In this document: piece by piece, positions 7,011-12,187 of the stretch
Layout: every line of letters starts with the position of its first letter
Numbering within the stretch: position 1 is the first letter of the stretch
Source: JAZKIX01 sp040384645
GTDB taxonomy: Bacteria > Pseudomonadota > Gammaproteobacteria > Burkholderiales > Burkholderiaceae_D
Direction: 5' to 3'
Assembly (NCBI GenBank): GCA_040384645.1
Contig: JAZKIX010000165.1
Location: forward strand, 1-12,187
DNA: 12,187 nt
Program-made: the position numbers and the translations under genes
Notes under the pieces: generated by a model
What the model was told of the DNA's origin: nothing
Database searches by the model: none
What the model saw: the letters and a program-made list of their open reading frames with translations, nothing else

Positions 7011-7054
7011 AACTCTCGATTATATACGGGATTTTTCGGGGATTTTTTTGCAGC
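7011..7054 (-). promoter_or_regulatory. Candidate promoter for the ABC-2 transporter genes (and perhaps ibaG-murA-his)
   Basis: On the minus strand a perfect TATAAT lies at 7019-7024. Two phased A-tract repeats (AAAAATCCCCG and AAAAATCCCG) sit just upstream where the -35 and UP-element would be. There is no good TTGACA at 16-18 nt, so this is a partial match. A start near 7011 would give a 5' untranslated leader of about 70 nt before ATG 6942. The whole gap 6943-7106 otherwise shows no gene. Just upstream lies a tandem 8-bp repeat (gcaactac twice, 7053-7068). Confidence 0.4.
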
Positions 7055-7106
7055 AACTACGCAACTACGCTAACGAAGGGAGCAAATCTGGAAACCGAAT
7101 GCAGCG

Positions 7107-7388
7107 TCAATGAGAATGCGCTGGCGATGTGATTGGATGAAGCAAGTCGGCGACGCCGTACAGTTTGGCGAGGCTTTGCAAATTCGCCGGCACATTCTTG
7201 ATCAACAAGCGGGCACCGCGCGCCGTTGCGGCGCGCTGCCAAGCCAGCAGCACGGCTACTGCCGCCGAATCGACTACTGTTACCGGTGCCAAATCGATTT
7301 CGACTTGCCCGCCCGCTATGGCTTTCATACCGTCGCTCAAGGCACGGGATGCAGTCTCGACATTGAGCGACGGGCTGAGAATAAACAT
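7107..7388 (-). CDS. mlaB: STAS-domain protein MlaB of the phospholipid transporter
   Basis: MlaB is the small cytosolic STAS subunit that binds the MlaF ATPase and supports assembly and activity of the MlaFEDB complex. From ATG 7388 it is 93 residues (E. coli about 97). The STAS core is visible as ALSDGMKAIAGGQVEIDLAP (16-35) and then VVDSAAVAVLLAWQRAA (38-54), with the conserved Asp40-Ser41 at the usual STAS loop, and GARLLIKNVPANLQSLAKL (58-76). An alternative TTG start at 7418 would overlap mlaC by 17 nt and add residues not expected for the fold, so I prefer 7388, 13 bp after the mlaC stop. No clear Shine-Dalgarno is seen at either. The name rests on fold and position; the sequence alone would support only 'STAS domain protein'. 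Confidence 0.85.
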   Translation of the reverse strand: MFILSPSLNVETASRALSDGMKAIAGGQVEIDLAPVTVVDSAAVAVLLAWQRAATARGARLLIKNVPANLQSLAKLYGVADLLHPITSPAHSH

Positions 7389-7401
7389 AATGTGGGGCAG
7401 G

Positions 7402-8055
7402 TCAAGAAGGCTTGGCAACTTTGACGCCGCCGGCAGCGAGCTTTTTATTGCGCTCTGCCAGGGCCTTGATCAAACCATCGATACCGGCCTTGGAAATTTC
7501 TGCTGCGAAATTGCCTTTATAGGTTTCGACCAGCCATGCGCCGAGTACATTGATATCGTAAATTTTCCATCCGGCAGGTAACTTTTCTAAGCGGTAATTG
7601 AGTTGAATCGGTTCACCACGGGCGGGGACGACTTCGGTACGGACTTCTACTTCGCTGTCGGCCGGATCAGCACGTAGGGGTTTGAAATTCATTTTTTGAT
7701 CTTTCACCTGGGAAATCGCGCCGGAATAGGTGAACACCAGCAAAGTGCGGAACTCATTGGTCAATTGCTTTTGCTGATCCGGGGTCGCATCGCGCCAAAA
7801 ACGGCCCGCTGCCAACGAAGTCATGCGTTGAAAATTCACGAAAGGCAGCACTTTGGTTTCGACCAATTCCAGCACTTTCTTTTGATTGCCTTCCTGAATT
7901 TCCTTGTCGGCTTTGGCGATGTCGACCACTTCCAGACTGATACGTTTCACCAAAGCATCCGGTGTTTCCAGCGGCGCAACCGCAGGTGCGGCAAAGGACA
8001 GGGAGGTCGACAACAATAAAGTCATCAGAGTAGAAACTAAACTAATATTTTTCAT
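7402..8055 (-). CDS. mlaC: Periplasmic phospholipid-binding protein MlaC
   Basis: MlaC shuttles phospholipid across the periplasm between outer-membrane MlaA and the inner-membrane MlaFEDB complex. The 217-residue product has a Sec signal peptide: MKN, a hydrophobic stretch to about residue 20, and probable cleavage after SFA (22) or the next Ala. The mature part has the family's helical-plus-sheet layout, with VLPFVNFQRMTSLAAGRFWR (69-88), the Tol-Tol_Ttg2-type segment LPAGWKIYDINVLGAWLVETYKG split over 158-180, and a C-terminal helix FAAEISKAGIDGLIKALAERN. The length matches E. coli MlaC (about 211). Start ATG 8055 is supported by AGGA 8 nt upstream. It lies 78 bp after mlaA, the second-largest spacing inside the cluster. 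Confidence 0.95.
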   Translation of the reverse strand: MKNISLVSTLMTLLLSTSLSFAAPAVAPLETPDALVKRISLEVVDIAKADKEIQEGNQKKVLELVETKVLPFVNFQRMTSLAAGRFWRDATPDQQKQLTNEFRTLLVFTYSGAISQVKDQKMNFKPLRADPADSEVEVRTEVVPARGEPIQLNYRLEKLPAGWKIYDINVLGAWLVETYKGNFAAEISKAGIDGLIKALAERNKKLAAGGVKVAKPS

Positions 8056-8133
8056 TTTTTATTTCCTGCGTACAAAAGCAATTAATGATAATGAGTTCTA
8101 GCGTTTCAATACAGACGCAAAAACAGGTTAAAC
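8056..8133 (-). other. mlaA-mlaC intergenic gap with a good Shine-Dalgarno and a Fur-box-like run
   Basis: AGGA at 8064-8067 is the mlaC ribosome-binding site. On the plus strand, 8081-8099 contains TAATGATAAT and agrees with the classical 19-bp Fur consensus at 12 of 19 positions by my count. That is weak and could be chance in AT-rich sequence. No terminator-like hairpin with T-run is present. Confidence 0.3.
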
Positions 8134-8919
8134 CTACTTTGCGGGTGTTGCCGGTATTGGCTGGCCGGGCGCGGCAGCCTGCTCAGTTGGCTCACCTGTA
8201 TCGTGATCGACCAAGGGTTTAACGCCTTTCGATTTCGGCCCATTGCCGTCCTCGATCTGGCCTGCCCTGCGTTGCATAAAGCCATCCCGCACAAATTCAT
8301 ACTTGTCCAGCGCAGCCTGATCCAATAGATTGGTGGCGTCCAAGACAGCGGCCCGTTTATCCACCAGACGCAATACGCTACCGGCATAACGTAGATCCAC
8401 CGGCGTGGTATAGCCCCATAAATCGGCTTTATAATCGACTGGAAATACCAAGGCATCACGCATGGTAAATGAGCCAAACAAGGGCAACACGACATACGGC
8501 CCGGGCTTGACGCCCCACACCCCTAGCGTCTGGCCGAAATCTTCCTTGTGCTTGGTCATGCCTGCTTCGGACCCGATATCGAGCAAGCCACCCAAGCCGA
8601 ATGTGCTATTGAGCGCAACGCGCATTACATCCGACACGCCATCGGCAACCTTACCTTGCATCAAATTATTTGCCGCGGTCCAGACGTCACCGATATTGCC
8701 GAAAAAATTACCGACACCAGTTTGTACAAAGCTTGGCAAGGCCGATTGGTAGACGGTGGCAGCAGGCTTTAACGCGACTTGATCGACCGTGTCATTGAAC
8801 TTGAACATGGCGCGATTGAATCCTTCCAAAGGATCTTTTGGATTGGCCGCTTTAGTTGCACAGCCGGTCATCGCCGCCGCCAGCAGCACCAAGGTGGCTA
8901 AACGAGAAAATAATTTCAT
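8134..8919 (-). CDS. mlaA: Outer-membrane phospholipid transport lipoprotein MlaA (VacJ)
   Basis: MlaA removes mislocalised phospholipid from the outer leaflet of the outer membrane and passes it to MlaC. The 261-residue precursor has a lipoprotein signal ending LAAAMTGC, with lipidated Cys20 followed by Ala (no Asp at +2, consistent with outer-membrane sorting). Family motifs follow: DPLEGFNRAMFKFND (29-43), FFGNIGDVWTAANNLMQGK (72-90), EDFGQTLGVWGVKPGPYVVLP split over 126-146, and ADLWGY (165-170). The last 45 residues or so are a Pro/Ala-rich tail, extending beyond the usual core. The ATG overlaps the mlaD stop as ATGA (8916-8919). In E. coli mlaA is unlinked from mlaFEDCB; here it lies inside the cluster, which strengthens both the assignment and coordinated expression. 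Confidence 0.95.
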   Translation of the reverse strand: MKLFSRLATLVLLAAAMTGCATKAANPKDPLEGFNRAMFKFNDTVDQVALKPAATVYQSALPSFVQTGVGNFFGNIGDVWTAANNLMQGKVADGVSDVMRVALNSTFGLGGLLDIGSEAGMTKHKEDFGQTLGVWGVKPGPYVVLPLFGSFTMRDALVFPVDYKADLWGYTTPVDLRYAGSVLRLVDKRAAVLDATNLLDQAALDKYEFVRDGFMQRRAGQIEDGNGPKSKGVKPLVDHDTGEPTEQAAAPGQPIPATPAK

Positions 8920-9389
8920 TTGTTTGCTTCCTTTCCATCAGCCGCTTTGCTAAACAAAAACTGGCTGATCAGGTTTTCAAGAACGACTGCCGATTGCGTC
9001 ATGGCGATCTTATCGCCTGCCGCCAGATTCACGGTATCACCGCCGGCCTCAATGCCAATATATTGCTCGCCCAGTAGACCGGATGTCAGGATTTTTGCCG
9101 AGCTATCTTTAGGAAATTTGTAGCGACTTTCCAAATTCAGAACCACCAGCGCCTGATAGCTTTTGTCGTCGAATTTAATGTCGCCGACCCGGCCTACAAG
9201 TACCCCGGCGCTCTTGACCGGTGCCTGCGGCTTAAGACCACCGATATTGTCGAATTTGGTTATAACCGAATAAGTTTGCGAAAACGACAAGGAACTCATA
9301 TTGCCCGCCTTCAGGGCGAGAAACACCAAAGCCGCCGCGCCGATCAGCACAAATATGCCAACCCATACGTCGAATGATTTATTTTGCAT
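8916..9389 (-). CDS. mlaD: MCE-domain substrate-binding protein MlaD
   Basis: MlaD forms a hexameric MCE ring anchored in the inner membrane that channels phospholipid between MlaC and MlaE. The 157-residue protein has one N-terminal transmembrane helix (about 9-27), preceded by a short cytosolic segment. The MCE domain spans about 39-118, with ITKFDNIGGLKPQAPVKSAG (43-62) and the signature LTSGLLGEQYIGIEAGG (101-117). A C-terminal helix TQSAVVLENLISQFLF (131-146) should line the ring pore. It is slightly shorter than E. coli MlaD (183), mainly at the C-terminus. ATG 9389 is supported by AGGTG 7 nt upstream. Its stop overlaps the mlaA start by 4 nt. Confidence 0.95.
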   Translation of the reverse strand: MQNKSFDVWVGIFVLIGAAALVFLALKAGNMSSLSFSQTYSVITKFDNIGGLKPQAPVKSAGVLVGRVGDIKFDDKSYQALVVLNLESRYKFPKDSSAKILTSGLLGEQYIGIEAGGDTVNLAAGDKIAMTQSAVVLENLISQFLFSKAADGKEANK

Positions 9390-9499
9390 CGTCTAGCACC
9401 TAAAATTTCCTCACCGCTTCGGATAAATCGGGAGTATTCATCAAAACACATGCTTTCCCGCACGTAAAATAAGGCTCAATCTTAATACTCACCACAGTA
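9390..9499 (-). other. mlaE-mlaD intergenic gap
   Basis: These 110 bp hold the mlaD Shine-Dalgarno (AGGTG, 9397-9401). They also hold a 7-bp inverted repeat, GAGTATT at 9432-9438 against AATACTC at 9484-9490, separated by 45 nt. The arms do not extend, so a stable hairpin is unlikely. No convincing promoter or terminator was seen. It is the only sizeable break between mlaE and mlaD. Confidence 0.35.
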
Positions 9500-10282
9500 T
9501 TATTTATTGAACATGACGGCCGTCATGATGAAATCGAGCCACAACACCATCAGCGACGAAATCACCACCGTGCGGGTGGTCGCTCGCGCCACGCCTTCTG
9601 GGGTTGGCTGCGCCTGATAACCCTGAAACAGGGCAATGAAACTCACCGCAATCCCAAATACCAAACTCTTGAACACCCCGTTGGCAATATCTTGCCAGAT
9701 ATCGACTCCAGCCTGCATCTGGGACCAGAATGCGCCTTCATCAACCCCAATGAGCTTCACACCCACCAAATATCCGCCGATGATCCCTAATGCGCTAAAC
9801 ACTGCCGCCAAGATCGGCATGGCAATGACCCCAGCCCAAAAACGTGGCGCCAATACGCGCTGCAATGGGTCGACCGCCATCATTTCCATTGCCGACAATT
9901 GTTCGCCTGCCTTCATCAAACCGATTTCCGCTGTCAAAGATGTGCCGGCACGCCCTGCAAACAAAAGAGCAGTCACTACCGGCCCTAATTCACGTGTCAG
10001 CGACAATGCGACCAGCAAACCCAGTGCCTGTTCCGAACCGTAACGATTGAGCGTGTAATACCCTTGCAGGCCCAACACAAAACCGACAAATAGTCCCGAT
10101 ACCGCGATGATGACAAGCGAATAATTACCAATAAAGTGTATTTGATCGGTGATCAGCCTCGGACGCTTCAACAAACCCCAACTCGCCGCCAAAATCGCGA
10201 AAAATGTCCGCGTCGCCAAACCAAGCTGTGCGGTCGTTTCGCGCACACTCCGCCCCAGTGCCGCAAGCCAGCGAAGCATCAT
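9500..10282 (-). CDS. mlaE: Phospholipid ABC transporter permease MlaE
   Basis: MlaE is the inner-membrane permease of the MlaFEDB complex. The 260-residue length matches the family (E. coli 260). An N-terminal amphipathic part is followed by about five hydrophobic segments (roughly 50-74, 84-107, 148-178, 199-220 and 237-258). The family-defining cytosolic coupling region AGEQLSAMEMMAVDP is at 125-139, after LTRELGPVVTALLFAGRAG (95-113). The stop is TAA at 9500. Two tandem ATG codons (10282 and 10279) are possible starts: the first overlaps the mlaF stop as ATGA, and I use it. The overlap suggests MlaF and MlaE are made in coupled amounts. Confidence 0.96.
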   Translation of the reverse strand: MMLRWLAALGRSVRETTAQLGLATRTFFAILAASWGLLKRPRLITDQIHFIGNYSLVIIAVSGLFVGFVLGLQGYYTLNRYGSEQALGLLVALSLTRELGPVVTALLFAGRAGTSLTAEIGLMKAGEQLSAMEMMAVDPLQRVLAPRFWAGVIAMPILAAVFSALGIIGGYLVGVKLIGVDEGAFWSQMQAGVDIWQDIANGVFKSLVFGIAVSFIALFQGYQAQPTPEGVARATTRTVVISSLMVLWLDFIMTAVMFNK

Positions 10283-11082
10283 GCTTGCACTCCCAAGCCG
10301 ATATCATCAGCCAAGGATTTACCGGGATAATGAAATGGCACTGGGCCGTCAGCTTCGCCATGCACGAATTGCTTCACATACGGATCGCTGGAGGCCAACA
10401 TTTCGGCCGGCGTACCTTGCGCAACTATTTTTCCTTGTGACAAGAAATATACATAGTCGGCAATCGAAAACGATTCGCGCACATCATGCGAAACAAGAAT
10501 TGAGGTAGAGCCGAGTGCATCATTCAGCTGACGGATCAAGTTGGCAATCACGCCCATCGATATCGGGTCGAGTCCGGCAAATGGCTCGTCGTACATGATT
10601 AGCTGTGGATCAAGCGCAATCGCTCTGGCTATAGCCACCCGCCGCGCCATACCGCCCGAAATTTCCGCCGGCATCAAATGCGCCGCGTTACGTAGACCCA
10701 CCGCATGTAATTTGAGTAAAACCAAATCGCGGATCAACTCTTCAGGCAAATCCGTATGCTCCCGCAAGGGGAATGCCACGTTTTCAAAAGCACTTAAATC
10801 TGTGAATAGCGCGCCATGCTGGAATAACATGCCCATCTTGCGTCGCAGTGCATAAAGCGTCCGTGCGTTGCTGGGTTCGATTACATTTCCATCAACGTGT
10901 ACTGTTCCCGATTGCGGTGTCAACTGACCGCCGATCAAGCGCAAGATCGTGGTTTTTCCAGAGCCAGAACCGCCCATGACAGCAATTACTTTGCCGCGCG
11001 CGAAATCCATGCGGATTGCCGAAAGTATCGGTCGCGCTCCGTAAGCAAAGGATAAGTCACGAATTTCTAGCAGATTGGACAC
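10279..11082 (-). CDS. mlaF: Phospholipid ABC transporter ATP-binding protein MlaF
   Basis: MlaF is the cytosolic ATPase driving phospholipid transport with MlaE, MlaD and MlaB. From GTG 11082 the product is 267 residues (E. coli 269). Motifs: Walker A GGSGSGKT (37-44), Q-loop MLFQHGALFTD (85-95), the ABC signature as ISGGMARR (141-148), Walker B LIMYDEP (161-167) and switch His199 (SHDV). The MlaF-typical C-terminal tail HGEADGPVPFHYP (241-253) is present and distinguishes it from generic ABC ATPases. The frame stays open to a TTG at 11151, but MSNLLEIRDLSF aligns with the family N-terminus, so GTG 11082 is preferred. Neither start has a Shine-Dalgarno, so initiation may be weak or unusual. 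It is the first gene after the gltD terminator and so probably first in its transcript. Confidence 0.95.
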   Translation of the reverse strand: MSNLLEIRDLSFAYGARPILSAIRMDFARGKVIAVMGGSGSGKTTILRLIGGQLTPQSGTVHVDGNVIEPSNARTLYALRRKMGMLFQHGALFTDLSAFENVAFPLREHTDLPEELIRDLVLLKLHAVGLRNAAHLMPAEISGGMARRVAIARAIALDPQLIMYDEPFAGLDPISMGVIANLIRQLNDALGSTSILVSHDVRESFSIADYVYFLSQGKIVAQGTPAEMLASSDPYVKQFVHGEADGPVPFHYPGKSLADDIGLGVQA

Positions 11083-11272
11083 GTTGTTTTTGAATGTTGC
11101 AATGCCGTATTGTAGTGCAGAAAGTGCAAGCTTCGCTTGACGTCTTGCCAAGCCAAATATGTGTGGACCAATTTAGCACTGCACAAATGAACTGAAAGTC
11201 ATTTATTTTACAGGCAGATGCAGTTTTCACTGCGACTGGTTTAAGCGATTCATATCTTTTTGCCGAGCCAAT
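11083..11272 (-). promoter_or_regulatory. Upstream region of the mla cluster with candidate promoters
   Basis: This AT-rich gap between the gltD terminator and mlaF should hold the mla promoter. Best candidate on the minus strand: TTTCAG (11192-11197), a 16-bp spacer, and extended -10 TGC-TAAATT (11170-11175). An alternative -10 TACAAT lies at 11109-11114 but lacks a -35. Small inverted repeats are present: GCAGT/ACTGC with a 4-nt loop (11220-11233), AAATGA/TCATTT with an 8-nt loop (11185-11204, over the candidate -35), and CAAGC/GCTTG with a 3-nt loop (11127-11139). No gene is apparent here. Confidence 0.35.
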
Positions 11273-11306
11273 AAAAAACCCGCCGACCTTTTATGCATCG
11301 GCGGGC
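11273..11306 (-). terminator. Rho-independent terminator after gltD
   Basis: On the minus strand an 8-bp perfect GC-rich stem (CCCGCCGA with TCGGCGGG, 11279-11286 and 11298-11305) has an 11-nt loop and is followed directly by six T residues. It lies 17 bp after the gltD TAA. It should end the glutamate synthase transcript and insulate the mla cluster. Confidence 0.93.
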
Positions 11307-11322
11307 TTACCGGTCAAATGGT

Positions 11323-12187
11323 TTAACGCGGCAGGATCGAGCTGCCCATCAAAAATTCATCCACTGCGCGGGCGCACTGGCGTCCTTCGCGAATGGCCCA
11401 CACCACCAGGGATTGACCGCGGCGCATATCGCCGGCGGCAAATACTTTAGGCGCGGTTGTCTGATAACAGCCATTGCCATCGGTCGTTGCTTTGGCGTTA
11501 CCACGTGCATCTTTTTCAAGGCCGAAGGCGTCCAGCACTTGCGCTACCGGCGATACAAATCCCATCGCCAGCAAGACTAGGTCGGCTTTCATTTCAAATT
11601 CCGAATCGGCCACTTCGACCATCTTGCCGTCTTTCCATTCGACTCTACAGGCGATCAGTTTTTCAACCTTGCCATTGCTACCTTCAAGTCGTTTGGTTGC
11701 AACCGCCCAATCGCGCTCGCAACCTTCGTCATGCGACGACGATGTGCGTAATTTGGTCGGCCAGTACGGCCATACCAGCGGCTTATTTTCTTGCTCCGGA
11801 GGCTGTGGCATCAATTCAAACTGCGCCACACTTGCTGCGCCATGACGATTGGATGTACCGACGCAATCGGATCCGGTATCGCCGCCACCGATGACGACAA
11901 CATGTTTGCCGGTCGCCTTGATCTGGTCTTCCAGCTTGTCGCCGGCATTGACCTTGTTTTGCAAAGGCAGGAAATCCATTGCGAAATGGACGCCTTGCAG
12001 ATCACGCCCCGGCACCGGTAAATCGCGTGGCTGCTCGGCACCGCCAGCGATGATAACAGCGTCGAATTCCTGCTTCAATGCCTCAGGCGAAATGGTTTCC
12101 TTGGCCCAATTATTGACTTGCGCCGGGAAATCCTTGCCTACGAAAACGCTGGTGCGGAACACGACGCCTTCAGCTTCCATTTGCTTG
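11323..12187 (-). CDS. gltD: Glutamate synthase (NADPH) small subunit, C-terminal part (enters from right edge)
   Basis: GltD passes electrons from NADPH through FAD and Fe-S centres to the large GltB subunit, which makes glutamate from glutamine and 2-oxoglutarate. About 288 C-terminal residues are present of a usual 480-490; the N-terminal Fe-S domain lies beyond the window. Visible motifs: AVIIAGGAEQPRDLPVPG (starts near 12060), the NADPH-binding GGGDTGSDC (about 11863-11889), the family segment VGTSNRHGA and LMPQPPEQENKPLVWPYWP, split here for length. The FAD-binding end VFAAGDMRRGQSLVVWAIREG is present apart from the last residues quoted elsewhere: it reads VFAAGDMRRGQ then SLVVWAIREG. 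The gene ends in TAA, followed by an intrinsic terminator. gltB is expected just outside the window. Confidence 0.95.
   Translation of the reverse strand, partial: KQMEAEGVVFRTSVFVGKDFPAQVNNWAKETISPEALKQEFDAVIIAGGAEQPRDLPVPGRDLQGVHFAMDFLPLQNKVNAGDKLEDQIKATGKHVVVIGGGDTGSDCVGTSNRHGAASVAQFELMPQPPEQENKPLVWPYWPTKLRTSSSHDEGCERDWAVATKRLEGSNGKVEKLIACRVEWKDGKMVEVADSEFEMKADLVLLAMGFVSPVAQVLDAFGLEKDARGNAKATTDGNGCYQTTAPKVFAAGDMRRGQSLVVWAIREGRQCARAVDEFLMGSSILPR

Noticed and set aside
6943..7056. N-terminal extension of the ABC-2 ATPase starting at a TTG
   Set aside because: The ABC domain begins right at ATG 6942. The extension does not resemble the family and would overlap the candidate promoter.
9432..9490. 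7-bp inverted repeat in the mlaE-mlaD gap considered as an operator or hairpin
   Set aside because: The arms are short, 45 nt apart and do not extend, so chance is likely in AT-rich sequence.
11083..11151. 23-residue N-terminal extension of MlaF from a TTG
   Set aside because: No Shine-Dalgarno is present, and the family N-terminus aligns with GTG 11082. The start codon is not proven, however.
1..12187. Mobile element, prophage, CRISPR or defence island
   Set aside because: No transposase, integrase, direct-repeat array, tRNA attachment site or restriction partner was seen. All genes are collinear housekeeping genes, except the solitary methyltransferase and the ABC-2 pair.

Overview
The window looks like a chromosomal housekeeping region of a betaproteobacterium. 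Oxalobacteraceae or a close Burkholderiales relative (the Herminiimonas/Collimonas/Janthinobacterium type) fits best. This rests on gene order (gltD, then mla genes, then ibaG-murA, then hisG-hisD-hisC), on the short-form HisG, and on protein similarity judged by eye; no database search was run. Every gene I can support lies on the minus strand, so transcription runs from high to low coordinates. No tRNA, rRNA, insertion sequence, phage gene or CRISPR array was seen.

In transcription order: the 3' part of gltD (glutamate synthase small subunit) enters at the right edge and ends at a clear intrinsic terminator (about 11273-11306). After a gap of about 240 bp, the retrograde phospholipid transport cluster runs mlaF-mlaE-mlaD-mlaA-mlaC-mlaB. 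Here the outer-membrane lipoprotein gene mlaA sits inside the cluster, between mlaD and mlaC. An ABC-2 transporter pair (ATPase plus permease, YadG/YadH-like) follows, inserted between mlaB and ibaG. Then come ibaG (BolA family), murA (first committed step of peptidoglycan synthesis), hisG, hisD, a solitary beta-class DNA methyltransferase, and the 5' part of hisC, which leaves at the left edge.

The genes are tightly packed. Four junctions have a 4-nt ATGA overlap (mlaF/mlaE, mlaD/mlaA, ATPase/permease, hisD/methyltransferase). ibaG/murA (TAATG) and murA/hisG (TGATG) share one base. This suggests translational coupling within envelope pairs and across the murA-hisG boundary. The layout joins lipid-asymmetry maintenance, an unassigned exporter, cell-wall precursor synthesis and histidine synthesis in one apparent transcription direction. 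Internal promoters are possible, especially before the ABC-2 ATPase, where there is a perfect TATAAT.

Most of the window is conserved, well-understood biology. The least ordinary element is the DNA methyltransferase. It has no restriction partner in view and is embedded in the histidine operon, overlapping hisD by 4 nt and lying in the same frame as hisC. Its 3' end carries a strong GC-rich hairpin.
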